Shown in pieces: positions 1-10,751 of a DNA stretch of 64,000 nucleotides. Each line of letters opens with the position of its first letter. Position 1 is the stretch's first letter. The stretch covers positions 1 through 64,000 of the forward strand of contig QVRM01006824.1 of the NCBI GenBank assembly GCA_003439945.1, read 5' to 3'. Source of the stretch: Dermanyssus gallinae (lineage: Eukaryota; Arthropoda; Arachnida; Mesostigmata; Dermanyssidae). Made by a program: the position numbers and the translations under genes. Below the pieces are notes generated by a model. It did not search any database and had not been told where the DNA came from. It saw nothing but the letters and a program-made list of their open reading frames with translations.

Positions 1-1000
1 GGTGGGTTAGGTCTGTGGTTGATGAGTGTGGGGGGAGCGTGTTTGTGAGGGCTTGTATTCGCGCTATGATAGCGTCTTTTGGGGAAGGAAACTTGGTTTC
101 CTGTGAGTCAAGGTCGTACCTTTTGGGGTAAGGATCGCCAGACTCGTCGTCGGGGCCAGACGGAGAACGAGTTCGTTTGTGAACAAACTCGTTAACTCGC
201 GCCTTATACGCTGCCGATTTCCGCTGGCGTTTAATCGACTCAAGTGTGCGATCAGGGAATTTAGACACTAAAAGTTTATTGATCTCGCAGGGTGTAGTTT
301 TCGCTATTCTCTGATACTAGGGAGGCTTCTAATAGGCTAATAGCTCACGATCCTGGGGGTCCCAGCGCGCCTTTTTAAGAGGAGGTTGACTGCTCAGCTC
401 TTCATTAATGAGAATCGGATGTTTCCGCCTCACATGAATGGCTAGGCCGGATTTGGAGAGAAAACTACGAGAGCAGTCAGCGACTGGGCATATTAAATTT
501 AGGGGGGAGGGACCCGTGAGGGGGGGAAGAGGGGGACACCCTGCGAGGGGGAGGGGGGTTTGTGGAGTAATGCCACTAGTGCCGGGGTGTTAGCCTCGAC
601 ACCAATAGCATTATGATTTAATTGGTTGTCGCTGCTATTGAATGAGACACCGGAGCCGCTTGGTATAGGTGATGGCTCCTGTACGGGGGGAGGGGGGAGT
701 AGAATCGGCTATAATGCTATTACTAGTCGATAGAGAATTAATATTCGGCGGCCGATTATTATTAATATTAGCAGCAATTAGTCGTTGGGAGCTAGTTGGT
801 AGGGAGCGCCTGAATCGGGAGCGTGGAGCTATTATTATGTTGTCATTGTTATTACTAGGTGGGGGGGGGGGAATGAGCGAGTTAACTAAACTAGGAGTGT
901 TGGTGGATTCGTTGCCTACCCGTGTGCTGTGGGAACGCATGTGAGACGAGAGGGCCGGCACCGGTCTTGCATCTCCTGTCGCAGATCGGGCAGGCGAGAT
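1..1000 (-). mobile_element. R2-like LINE, N-terminal zinc-finger/Myb-like relic
   Basis: Read on the minus strand, this stretch encodes a C2H2 finger at about 993-925 (CPIC ... LSSHMRSH, needing one 1-base frameshift). A second finger lies at about 490-415 (CPVADC ... GLAIHVRRKH). A basic helix-like segment follows at about 295-175 (INKLLVSKFPDRTLESIKRQ, then KSAAYKARV). C2H2 fingers followed by a Myb-like motif are the known N-terminal DNA-binding layout of R2-clade non-LTR retrotransposons. A spacer between the fingers (about 880-640) codes for poly-Pro and Asn-rich sequence. In-frame stops near 330 and 320 show it is dead. The reverse transcriptase would lie beyond the left edge. The clade assignment is an inference from domain order. 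Confidence 0.6.
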
Positions 1001-1970
1001 TCCGGGAGTCCATCTCGCTCTTCGTCTTCTGTGGAAGCGAAGTTAAAAGCAGGATAAAATCCGGTAGTTCCGTGGGTGTTAAAAACGGTGTGGTAGATGA
1101 AGCGTATCGGTTGTGGATGGCGGGGCCCGATACGCGCGGTTGGCTATTGCTCTATAGCAGCCAAATAAAACAAGCCTGACCACACGGTGCCAAACCGTAC
1201 ACTGTCACAATGTATCAACACAGTGTCCTGGTTGTCGTGTGTGTATATATGTAGCAGCACTTATTATATATTGTATTGCTAGTAGATTGCTCTACAGGGC
1301 GGATAGTATACGTATAACGAATACCAGTGCCGCCCCCCTATGATCTAGTGAGATATAGGTAGCACACAATATAATAATATTACCAGTGCACAGTGATCAT
1401 GGGATGTGTGTAACAAGCAACGATCAGTACAGGCCACCCTTGTTTACTACAACGCAAGCCGGTACTCGTTCGCAGCTGTTAACTTATGGTCGGTTCACAA
1501 CACAGAGCGCTACATACATATATAAATATATATATGTATGTCACCACTCTATGCGCGTTGGCCGGCTCATATGCACACCACGCTTGCGAACGTGAGGTTG
1601 GCTTACGCGCCCTGTACGTTATCTCGTACCTGAGTGTGGGCCAGACGTCACCCGTACGTTGGTCCGGGTGCGCGCCTGCACGTTGTCGATGTGCAATGTG
1701 CACGTCAACTTCTCCCACAACACACTCCCTCTTGAATGCCGCTCTTTGCCACGAGGCCACGTGGTGACTAACTGGCCGGCTATCCAAGATGGCCGCGGTA
1801 GCGGCGGCTACTACAATGCTATATATGTATCCCTAGGGATACATACATACACATTAGCAATAGCCATAGACAGAAACAAGGCGGTTTTTGGTGTTTGGTG
1901 GTGACCAAAAACGCCGAATCTGCCTATCTAATGATGCACTGATACACCGGGCACTAACCACACACACACA
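1001..1970. other. Spacer without recognisable gene
   Basis: No supported coding region. It holds short TA-rich stretches around 1,230-1,280 and 1,510-1,545, a 22-bp palindrome at 1,824-1,845 and a short (CA)n run just before 1,971, where the duplicated block begins. It could include the 5' UTR of the R2-like element to its left. Confidence 0.5.
1824..1845. repeat. 22-bp perfect palindrome
   Basis: The sequence reads identically on both strands around a central CCCTAGGG core. Its flanks are TA/CA simple sequence, so chance plus microsatellite slippage is possible. Confidence 0.6.
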
Positions 1971-3800
1971 TTGAGGCCTTCCTCGTAACCTCCGTCTCCC
2001 GGCAGTTTAGAGCCTTATGGTTTCCTGCATGTTAAGCGGATAGGGAGTCTCAGCCTTTCCTTAGGCCTGCATCATTTCAGTCCTAGTTTAGGCTTTTATG
2101 GGCCAGAGGGTCCCTGCTTTATGAACCTATGGTTTACTTGCCACTTATTCGTGTTCTCTCTCGTCAAGTGGAGGGCATTCCTAAGAGCCCATCAATACCC
2201 TCCTCACCCAAGAATAGATCCGCCATAGTGCGACCGTGTGGGTCAAAATTAAGTCTTAGCGGTATACCCGCATCTTTATGCTTTCTTGAATAGATGCTAC
2301 CAGCGCCTTCCCGGCATCCTTCAGCTGCTCCACCAGCCGATATACAAGGTTGCCTTCCTTGTTCCAGGTAATCTCGCGCACGTTTGCCGCAGCTTCATTC
2401 GGTCTGATATGGGCTCTAAGTCTCACGGAGGTGTCAGGGTAGGTTTTACCATTCTCTACCTTGACGCTTAGCGTGCGCACCCCTGACCTGCGCACCCCCG
2501 GTCTTCTCGGTTTCCAGACTTTCGGTTAACGTTGTCGAAGAAACTCGTACACGTCTCAGGTTTCCACTGCCGTTGTCGTCTTCCTGCAGCAGATTTCTAA
2601 AGCTCCTAAAAACGTGTTTGTTCGCCTCTCCTCTGTGACGTGTGGTGATGGTGCCTCCCCCCCCTACCTCCAAGTTTGATGGCCTTCTCGATATGTGGCT
2701 TGCGGCATACCTAGGGTTCTAGTTACAATGGGCTCCTCTGAGTCCGTCACCCCCACGACAAAGTGGCCTTGGGCTGCCGCCGTCTCGCCTGAACCGCCGA
2801 CGAGCTCTATGGATTTACGATTTTTAAGCATTACAGCTTTCCAGACGTCCAATCTATCTGCTGATTGGGGCTGAGGGGAATTGCGACGCGAGCTTCCCGC
2901 AGCAGACTCTGCCTCGACGGACAGGACACCTTTCGGCGAGATGGGGTCTGCCTGGGTGACTTTGATATGTTTGATCACATTGCCGTCCAGTTATTCCCGT
3001 TACGATGCCTCTGCCTGTCCCTTGAGAGCTACTGCTTCCTCGATTTGCGCTACCACTCTGTCATCTTCCGTTGTTCAATATCGGGAGCACAACACTCCTC
3101 TTTCGGTTCTAGATTCGCATGTCCCATTTTCGCCTGTGATCCAGGGCTGCTCTATTCCATCCGTTTTAAGTTCATTCATCCCATCTTGCAGTTTTGTTTC
3201 CTATTGAATTGAGGTACCCGATATCTTCTGTGAAGTTTTGATGGTCTCTTCGTTCTCTAAAGTTGCGTTCCGCGAGACTCTTTCTCTATCCTCAATTGAC
3301 GCTACTAGTATATTTTGTAGCTTAGGGAGCTTTTTGGTCCCTCAGTTAGTCTTCTTTCTCGTGAGCGTGTGTGTTTCGTACAATTTTAACAAGCTATCTG
3401 AACGCTACTTTAACGTTAGCGCGGCGTTATAGAATTGTTTTTTTTCATAAGCTCCTCTAGAATCTTTATTATTCCATCTGTTTTCTCTCTTCTCGGTGAT
3501 CTACAGACGGCTCCATTTCTTTCTCCCGGCTCTGTTGAACTCCCTATCTATCCTACGTTCTTCTCCACTCTGTCCCTTCGCTTGTCCTCCCTCGTTGGTC
3601 ATTGCTTGGTCCTACATGAGAGTTGGCGGACCTTCTCCCAGTTTATGAGGCAGCGCTGCTACCACTTGTTAATCTGCAATACTAAATCGTCTACTAGGCC
3701 AACGCTGTGCTATATATCTGTATGCTACACAAGATGCTCTGCAACTATATATCTGTATGTGTACTCAGCAACTATACGTTATTTATATATTATGGCACTG
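1971..3800 (-). mobile_element. R1-like LINE ORF1 (gag-like) relic, copy A
   Basis: On the minus strand the readable pieces run from about 3,700 down to 2,256. First is a charged, coiled-coil-like region (3,700-3,000). Then come a segment starting MIKHIKVTQADP at 2,978 and a segment with VRTLSVKVENGKTYPDT near 2,480. Both segments match, in order, pieces of the better preserved ORF1 at 21,560-22,955 (MIKHLKVTTDTL and CTLSVRIEEGKTFADT), which carries zinc knuckles. This supports a gag-like ORF1 of the same clade. The zinc knuckles themselves are not found here. Stops and frameshifts make it a pseudogene. Positions 1,971-2,255 are non-coding and may be UTR. Confidence 0.65.
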
Positions 3801-4200
3801 TTTCACACTCACCTTTAGTTCGTTGAGTACGGTTTTAGCTTCGTAAGACCCTAACTCTGTTCAGACCTATCCGCACTTTTGGCGCCAAACGAGCTCGATA
3901 TCCGATTGTTATGAAGCTACTGGCGTCCCCACTGGTGGTGCCCGTAGCGGTGACTTCACTACACGATTTCATCTCAAAAGTTCTACTAATGTTCTCAATT
4001 GCGAAGTTCAACGATTCACAGCAAGTCAGGGCACCTCCTTGCTTACACAACGTTGACCTATTCCAGGCTGGTACTCGGATCCTGCGAGTCTTTCCACAGA
4101 CATATAAAACATGTCCGCTCCGTTCAATTTCAAAACCGGAACCGCGGCAATATGCGCAACATCTCCCGAACTTACTGCATTTTTAGAAATTAGCAGGCTG
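3800..4200 (+). other. Leader-like segment with PBS-like site, copy A
   Basis: This segment occurs three times: here, at 24,785-25,180, and as a much older copy at 56,360-56,760. It contains TTTTGGCGCCAAACGAG near 3,875-3,893. That resembles the primer-binding site of the BEL element in this window (TTTGGCGCCCAACGTGAG) and follows a CA dinucleotide, as an LTR end would. I infer the junction of an LTR and a leader from a dead LTR retrotransposon. No gag domain is recognisable after it, so the assignment is tentative. Confidence 0.35.
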
Positions 4201-4439
4201 CTGTAATGTATTAGAAAGCAAACTGCAAAATCTGTGACAAGGCGACCTGCAACGCATGGAGTGAGGAATATAAAGTACTCCGGGAAAAGTTGCGTCAGGC
4301 GCACACAAGCATGTGAATCGGCTCCTCAAACGTCCTGTTACATCCCGGAAAGATCGCCTCTTTTAAAAATATAAACCACCTTTATTATAACATAAAATGG
4401 TAGGACACAAAAATGTACTTTTATGTGGCGAGCAATTGG

Positions 4440-4690
4440 GTCTTGGATTATCAATTGTATTGCGGCCGTCTTGCTTGCAAGATTTTTTTTGTGTTAAAAT
4501 GAATGATAAGTATTCGGAACGTGCAGGTGCGATATCCGTATATCTCCAGGGGAACTTTAATGAATCTCTCTACGCAAACTCAGTATGCGAATTCTTGTTT
4601 CGAACCAAAGGCGTTGTTTAAAATATATGTCGATGATTTTAAATTATCTGCTACTATCAATAATACGGATGATGTTAATGTTTCCTAGCT
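4440..4690 (+). mobile_element. LINE reverse transcriptase fragment (YVDD), copy A
   Basis: Two short reading frames give ILDYQL at 4,440 and IYVDDFKLSATINN near 4,620-4,670. YVDD is the RT catalytic core. The upstream palm segment (YFDFKSAFECV) survives only in copy B at about 25,510, because copy A has lost about 159 bp. The fragment is frameshifted and ends at 4,688. Confidence 0.6.
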
Positions 4691-5639
4691 TTCCTTAAAT
4701 TATTTGGGCACATCATCTTGACCTCCAGCTGAGTGTTACAAAATGTTTTGTATTGCACTGAAGTCACGCAAACCAAAATCATGGACACACTTTGAGGAGT
4801 ACTTTTCTACAGAACGTGTGACAAACACGACACAACAAACGTATGAATAGTCGATGAAAGACTTGATCGTATGTTTAACTGCGCCCTTAGTGACACAGTT
4901 TATAAAATAAATGTTTTGCGGAAAATTATGGTAATTTTGCTTGGAGGATGACTGCAAAACATGATAGAAATGTAAATGTTATTATTACTTGTTTAATGAA
5001 GTGAACTGGTATGTAAGTAGCAAAGGAATTCCGGCAGGACGAGCTCCTCCAAAGAAGGCAAAGTCTTTGCCGCACACCCAAAATGAGCCCCACGAAACTC
5101 CGTTTCTGACAAAGAAAAGCAGACGAGTTAGTTCTGCGACTCACTAGGCGTCCGACTGGACTGACGAGCTCTGACAAATACCTGACGCGCCGCGTAGGAG
5201 TTCATGAAAGATATGCAGCTACTTTACAGGGACCGCGGATGACAATTTTGAAGCACACCATGACAAGGTGCTACCAATGTTACTTAGCGAAACTATGAGT
5301 TCCTATCCCTGCAATTTCAGTCGGATTGTTGAGCCGAGTGATCGGTGACCCGGATGTGGAAAATCCCAAAAAACCCATTTCATAAAGGCGAGACTAACTT
5401 TGTCTAGCAATTGTTGTTCTGCTACCTCGGATTACTTTCATGTAAGTTTTATACCGAATGCTACTTTTGGTTCTACTTTAATCTTAAAAGTGGCATGGTA
5501 TGTCGTGAGAGCACTTGCGGGTTTTTAGTTGCTGCTACCGCTCGAAGTGCTCCCCGCTAGGTTTTCTAAACGGCTTCCGAAACTGCCACCGATTGCAGTT
5601 ATAATATATTTATTTACAAAAACTACTACATTACCCCCG
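4691..5639. other. Unassigned part of copy A
   Basis: I find no recognisable domain in these 950 bases. Small open frames on both strands are not conserved in any way that suggests coding. The matching stretch in copy B is 25,833-26,779. It probably consists of UTRs or decayed parts of the adjoining LINE relics. Confidence 0.5.
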
Positions 5640-6196
5640 ATATGGAAGAACGTCGTCTTTCACAAATTGCCGCCTCTTCGAAGCTTACCCTGCTACTTTT
5701 GCTGACTATTTTGACCGTAAAAGCTAGACCCATATTGTGCATATAAGAAATTGGTCTCCTCAACCCCTGCTTAAGCCTATAAATAGGTAGCCAGATCACC
5801 TGATGTAGATAGCAATCTAATCTACGCACACTCGAGTACATGCCCACTCTCGGTTCCACCCCCAAAATCACTCGGTTTGGTACCCTTCCGTATAGAACAA
5901 ACAAAAAGGGACGGGCTGAGTCCGTCGCCCTGGGCCACTGCTATTATCTGCTTCACTCTTCCTAGAGCTCCTATATGATTGTCGATGCATACCATACCCA
6001 TCATAAGCATGTTTCCTAAAAGTTTTAACAACATGCCAGGAACCCCTTGGATGGCTAACTTCTCTATGACTTTGCGTTTCGATACCGGGCCAAATAAGGT
6101 CTTAAAATCTACAATTGCCCTGCAAGCAACCCTGGCAGCTTTCTGCGTGAAATTTTGCGCACGTCTGGGAGCACTGACAACGGCATTGATTGCCAA
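5640..6196 (-). mobile_element. LINE reverse transcriptase fragment (QGDGLSP), copy A
   Basis: The minus-strand frame from 6,196 to 5,822 reads through RT blocks typical of LINE elements. A VDFKTLFGPVSKRKVIEKL segment corresponds to the palm block with the first catalytic Asp. GVPGMLLKLLGNM and AQGDGLSPSLF correspond to the following blocks. Position 5,822 and beyond is frameshifted (second frame 5,904-5,626). The YADD block is missing, so the piece is 3'-truncated. Confidence 0.7.
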
Positions 6197-6549
6197 TTGA
6201 TCCCATATGTTGTAGTTTAAACCCCAAATACAGCTCCCCTACTGAACCAACAGACGGCTCAACCCAATGTTCCTAATATATCTTATCAGAACTACTACTC
6301 TTATTCACTTAAGCATACGCATCTCCTCCACACCATTACCCTTCATAAACCGTTTCGTTTTTTACATTTCTTTAAAATTTATTTAGCTCCTTCAGTTGCA
6401 CATGCATTTTTGACGCCGGCTCGACTCGGCTACGGCGGAAAGGAAAGACAATGCCCGTGGGCAATGAACCAATGATCGATGTAAAAAAAGAAAACGCAGT
6501 TTCTTGTAGGGTGCCCTCTGTCAACCATAAAGTGCTCTACTAGTCAGCA
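6197..6549. other. Unassigned gap in copy A
   Basis: No coding signal is seen. The same sequence is present in copy B at about 27,340-27,690. Confidence 0.4.
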
Positions 6550-7803
6550 ACTCCCTCCCAGAAAACTACCGACCGGTAGCTCAAGGCTCTATTCCGTACC
6601 TTCTCATGGAAAACATGATCGTCGATGAAATTTTTAACTACATTGACGCTTATGAACGCCTGGACCCTCATCAGGATGGGTTTAGAAAGGGGCGCTCCAC
6701 TGGACTCCCAACTTCTCGAGGTCTGCCACGATTATGCTATCGCGCGTAACAGTGCTATTCCCATACACACGGTCTACTTGGATTTTTCGTGAGCATCCGA
6801 CAGGGTAAATCATAAGATCCTCTTGTTTAAAATGGCGGCCCTTGGAATTAGCCCTCGAATCCTGGCTTGGTGTCACTCATATCTTACAAATCGCTCCTTC
6901 GCCGTAAAAGCCAGTGACTCGGTCTCGGAGCGCTTCCCATGCCCTTCTGGGGTTCCTCAAGGCTCCTGCTTAAGCTCACTTATGTATATAATCTTTGCTC
7001 TGGACTTGGGTGTACGTCTGCGCAACCTAAACATAGCATACAACATGTATGCAGATGATTTAAAAATATATGCCCTGATTAGAGGAAACGAGGATCGCCT
7101 GAATTCAAGCAGCCATAATTAGTATTGCCACCTGATGTGAGCTAAATGATATGGTAATCTCCGTTCCGAAGTGCGCGGTCCTGAGGCCAGCTCCCGACAA
7201 CTTCAAGTATCAGCTAAAAGACTTCCCTATATCTAAGAGAATAACCTACAAGGATCTACAAGTTACGTTCGATAGGCATATGAAGTTTCGGGCACACATT
7301 GCCGACTCAGCAAAAGCTGCCTCTGGACTCAACAATCTTATACTGAGAGTATTCTGATCACAAGATGCCTCCAAATACCTGCGCCTCTATGAAGCCCTCG
7401 TAGTGTCAAAATGGTCATACTGTGCTTACGTGTGGGCACTTTTTGACGACAAGGATATACGTTTGCTGCAGCGCAATCAGGAGAAGTTTTTAAAGAGAGT
7501 TTCAAGAAGGTGCAACTTAATGCGTGACATAGTCGTACTCCCAAGTGTCGCGGAGTACCAGCGTCGTGTTGACTACCGCGTTTTTAAAGATCTCATACGC
7601 AATGATCTGATTTATAGATACTACCACGTGTGATCAAACAGCCTACGGAGTCGCAGTTTCATTCAACCGCCCGAGATTGCCAGTGTGGCAGTCGTTAACC
7701 ACTCATTTGTTTGGCGAACAGCTCGCCTAGCCCGCGAATGCGAGCAATTCATTTCCCTTGTTCGATCCCTTTTTAAATAAAGAAGATATTTGTATTGTAT
7801 TGT
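6550..7803 (+). mobile_element. Jockey/CR1-type LINE RT and 3' end, copy A
   Basis: Plus-strand frames contain consecutive RT blocks. These are QDGFRKGRST near 6,675, VYLDFS then a stop near 6,780, KILLFKMAALGISPRILAWC (from 6,823), SGVPQGSCLSSLMYIIF, and NMYADDLKIYALI near 7,045-7,080. The thumb and connection follow to 7,633. Several frameshifts and stops mark it as dead. The end at about 7,775-7,803 has AATAAA followed by TATTG repeats, which is how many LINE 3' tails look. Copy B (27,690-28,666) has GSCLGS in the VPQGS block and lost 282 bp of the region after the RT. Confidence 0.8.
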
Positions 7804-8019
7804 AACTATCTGGGGATCGGGTTGTCGAGCCCGTGCTTGACGCAGGACCCCTAAGAACCTCGCATCTCTATATCAATATTACGGAGGAAGAAGGCTGAAA
7901 GAGAAGAACTGCAGTAAGTTGTAAGGTTTTCTGGGGGATTTATACATATATAGTAACAAGGACTATATGGTAGACCGTGTAATTATCAGTTTAGATATTT
8001 GCTAACGCCGCTCTGGCCT

Positions 8020-8690
8020 GCAGCGCGAGGTTGGGAAAAAAGTTAGAAATAATACAAAGACAGGTGGTAAGATTTGCATTGGGTTGCCGTTTTAGTTGCA
8101 CCTTGAAATTTCTTGAGGGGAAATAAAGGTGTCAAAATTAACACAAAGAGAAGTACACAGTAAGCTAAAATTTAGTGTTAGAATTAAGAATGTCATAAAT
8201 AGAAGATGGGTTAAATAGATGCAGTTGATGAAGACGGTTTTAAGATTCAAAACGAAGTGAGATTGCAGAGCAGAGTTCGCAGCTAGGGAGATTAGGGACA
8301 AATAGTCAACAATATGCAGGAGCGAGAACATCGGAGCAAATGGTGAAATTGAGGGTAAAAAGTCATATACAGGCAAATTAAAACTTTCGGTGGGTTCCAG
8401 ATCGAGTTTGGCAGGTATACATGGAAAGGGAGGGGGAAAGTACAGAATGTTGAGCTTGTGGGTTAGGGAATGAGTCAGTCGAACATAATGTAAAATAATG
8501 TACAGCCTTGGGGGAGCAGAGATATAGACCTGTCGGAGGTCCTAGCTTTAAGACCAATGTTAGAATAGACCAGGTCAATATTACAAAAAAGAAACTGTCC
8601 TAATGGCAGGCAAATACTCAGTAGGTATTGAAGGATATATTGATGATATGGATGCGTATGTAATAAAATGGCTGCCGCTCTAACTGCCAC
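8020..8690 (+). mobile_element. LINE ORF2 C-terminal region with CCHC-like motif, copy A
   Basis: Frameshifted plus-strand translation gives QRQVVRFALGC, a KLTQREVHSKLKF-like segment near 8,130-8,180 and later ACGLGNESVEHNV near 8,455-8,495 followed by CTALGEQRYR. The last part fits the C-x2-C...H...C motif found downstream of the RT in many LINE ORF2 proteins. No intact frame remains. Confidence 0.55.
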
Positions 8691-8939
8691 TGATGTAAAA
8701 GGATGACATGCGTTTTTAGGTATACATGTTAAGCGAACAATAACTCAATCAATCTCTGAAATTCCTCGGATGTTGAAGCTTATGAAACAGGAGGTCGATT
8801 GTGCTCAGGCCTCTGTTATCCATAAGCTCAACTATCAGTACGGCAGTTAAAGTCACTGCCGACCAGAGTGGGAAGCTGGAGGTTTATAGTCCCACACTAG
8901 ATTCACACTGGCCGCCTTGGCAGCATCAACATCATCGTT

Positions 8940-9480
8940 ATTAGGTGGCGAATGCGAAATTACCTAAGATGAGTGTCATTCAACATTCACCCCGATACAC
9001 ACAGTGCATTCCGGGCGACCCTGCTTGTAAATAGATTGAAAATCCACTTACCGGTAAACTCCGCCCTGAGAGCACGGTATACCATTCATTAGTGCACAAG
9101 CCCCGGATCGTGTCTGCATGCCTTGTTCCTTTGTTCTTCTTCAGAAGGAAGGTTGTGGTGGCTTTGCTCTTATCCATCTGGTTTAAGCTCGGGAAGCTTA
9201 TATATTCCCCTTCGCTTTCAGTGGCCTTTCATGCAACAGGGATAGGTACAAGTCCGCTTGAATTTAGGAGCGCTTTAGTACTTGCTAGCGCCTTAGTATT
9301 TGCTAGCGCCCTAGTCTTCGTTAGGCAACAGCATGTCTTCAGAAAATGCGGGACTCCAGACCATCTTGCCGCAAACTGTACTAATCAGACGCGGCGTGCC
9401 AAATGTTGGGGCGCCCAGACCCGCACGGCACCATTCTCACGGCGGACGCTGCGACTCATTTGTCGCAAGTCGTGCTAGGG
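8940..9480 (+). mobile_element. LINE ORF1 zinc-knuckle fragment, copy A
   Basis: The frame 9,092-9,478 (128 residues) ends in FRKCGTPDHLAANC followed by RRAKC. It matches a gag-like zinc knuckle in which the first Cys is lost. The segment before it has a hydrophobic run produced by three tandem 18-bp units at 9,269-9,322. In copy B the same frame is open further upstream (29,807-30,340, 177 residues). It is a gag-like ORF1 relic. The exact family is unknown. Confidence 0.5.
9269..9322 (+). repeat. Three tandem 18-bp units inside an ORF1 relic
   Basis: The three units keep the reading frame and encode SALVLA, SALVFA and SALVFV. The same array is in copy B at 30,131-30,184, so it predates the duplication. 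Confidence 0.8.
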
Positions 9481-9871
9481 GACGGACTTGGCCTTCTGGC
9501 TCAGCCTAGGGCTTGCTTATGCTTGTGAAGGCTGTAGTACCTCTCCTGCAGCTATTATCATTGTTGGAGAGCCTCAAACGTATACTGCAATACGTCCACA
9601 TCACTTGGCAACAACCCACAACATCGAATACATTAAGGCTGTAGCGAGGTGATTAAGACAATTAAGGATCATCCCGAAACCTGTAAAAACCAGTAACAGG
9701 TAGCGGAGGCCAAGGCAAATATTCTCTTGAGGGTCGCAGCCGATAACAACGACAACGCGTGGTGTGCGCCTTTCTCTAACTCAAGAAGTTAAGTTCAGAT
9801 GTTAGTTGCGCCGCCTTAACCTGCGACTAACGCACGAGTATTAAGAGCATTTACTCAATTGGGAGGCTATC

Positions 9872-9964
9872 ATGTCTCAAGTGGACATGGACTTCTATGC
9901 AATGATGAGCAACTCGTGGAAGAATACGAAACTCGCCACCCTATTATGCGCCATGCAAAAATAA
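9872..9964 (+). mobile_element. Short LINE C-terminal fragment (QVDMDFY), copy A
   Basis: A 30-codon open piece reads QVDMDFYAMMSNSWKNTK. It matches the minus-strand LINE C-terminus at 57,178-57,429 (QVDMHFYWTQAMMNNSWRNA), where it is followed by a Cys/His-rich ending. Here it stops before that ending. The copy B equivalent is 30,735-30,827. Confidence 0.55.
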
Positions 9965-10256
9965 ATACTTTCTGGGCTGACTCTCAGCCAAGATTTAACG
10001 TATATGGGACTGCTTTTCGCATTGCTTCATAGACGGACTCCATAAGTACAATTATCTCCCGGGCCTTATCAATGACCACTACCCGTGTCTGCATAACTCC
10101 CTATGCCGATGACCTTGTGGTATATGTAGAGTGTTCATGGATATAAAAAGGTCTTTGAGGATGCTGGAGACATACAGAAAGCAAAATGGTTTAACGATTA
10201 ACGTATCGAAGACAAAGGCTATAAAATTCAGATCCGGGGGACCCCTGAAAAGAAGT
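9965..10256 (+). mobile_element. LINE RT relic, part 5' of the BEL insertion
   Basis: An RT core PYADDLVVYVE is encoded at 10,099-10,131 (YADD at 10,102-10,113). It is followed by an open frame with GLTINVSKTKAIKFRSGG, the block after the catalytic core. The frame is then cut by the BEL/Pao element at 10,257 and resumes at 16,770. Copy B (30,828-31,350) shows the same element uninterrupted, where the frame from 30,994 runs 118 codons. Confidence 0.75.
10252..10256 (+). repeat. Target-site duplication, left (GAAGT)
   Basis: GAAGT directly precedes the 5' LTR and is repeated at 16,765-16,769. Copy B has a single GAAGT at 31,115-31,119 in identical flanking sequence. Confidence 0.95.
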
Positions 10257-10685
10257 TGTCACAGATAGACCGAGCGCCACACAACCAAAGCAGACAACAG
10301 ACAGTTATAGCGCTACACAGGTAGAGCAGACAATAATTGTACTGGAGATATAGAGGGCGCATTGTAGCTGACGACATTGTAATAGCGCGGACTGCCGCCA
10401 GGCGGAGGTCGATCAGCTACGGCATATAAGCGGCTGCGGCCGTCTTAGCTTCCTCTCTTTTCTCTGCGGTGCGCGCACTGCACGCACGAGTCGATTCACC
10501 GCCGGCGGCGTCCGAGGGTAAGCAGCACGCTACGCATCAGAGCCGCCAACAAGGGGTGAGTCATGAGCCGGGCACCACACGGTGCCGCGTTACAAGTGTG
10601 ATATTATTAAGAATAAAGACGAGGCCGGAGTGCTATGTTATTCTCGATACACATTTGTTCTCGTTCCGCAGATTAGTTTGTAACA
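10257..10685 (+). repeat. 5' LTR of the BEL/Pao element
   Basis: The 429-bp repeat starts TG and ends CA. It contains a TATA-like CATATAAG at 10,423-10,430, which probably marks the U3 promoter, and AATAAA at 10,612-10,617 for polyadenylation. Compared with the 3' LTR it differs at two sites in the GAGTCGATTCACC segment (about 10,490) and at one site near 10,670. Confidence 0.95.
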
Positions 10686-10689
10686 CATT

Positions 10690-10707
10690 TGGCGCCCAAC
10701 GTGAGGC
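10690..10707 (+). promoter_or_regulatory. tRNA primer-binding site of the BEL/Pao element
   Basis: TGGCGCCCAACGTGAGGC lies 4 bp after the 5' LTR. TGG at the start pairs with the CCA end of a tRNA, as expected for minus-strand priming. I do not assign the tRNA. Confidence 0.8.
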
Positions 10708-10751
10708 TGGTGATTGTGCCGTTACACTAATTGCGGAAGAGACAGGCCACT

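Noticed and set aside
635..961. Overlapping 108- and 91-codon frames on both strands
   Set aside because: The minus-strand frame is part of the R2-like relic and the plus frame is its shadow over Pro/Asn low complexity. Neither is an independent gene.
9269..9322. CRISPR-like array
   Set aside because: There are three 18-bp units without spacers, in a eukaryotic LINE relic. It is a simple tandem duplication.
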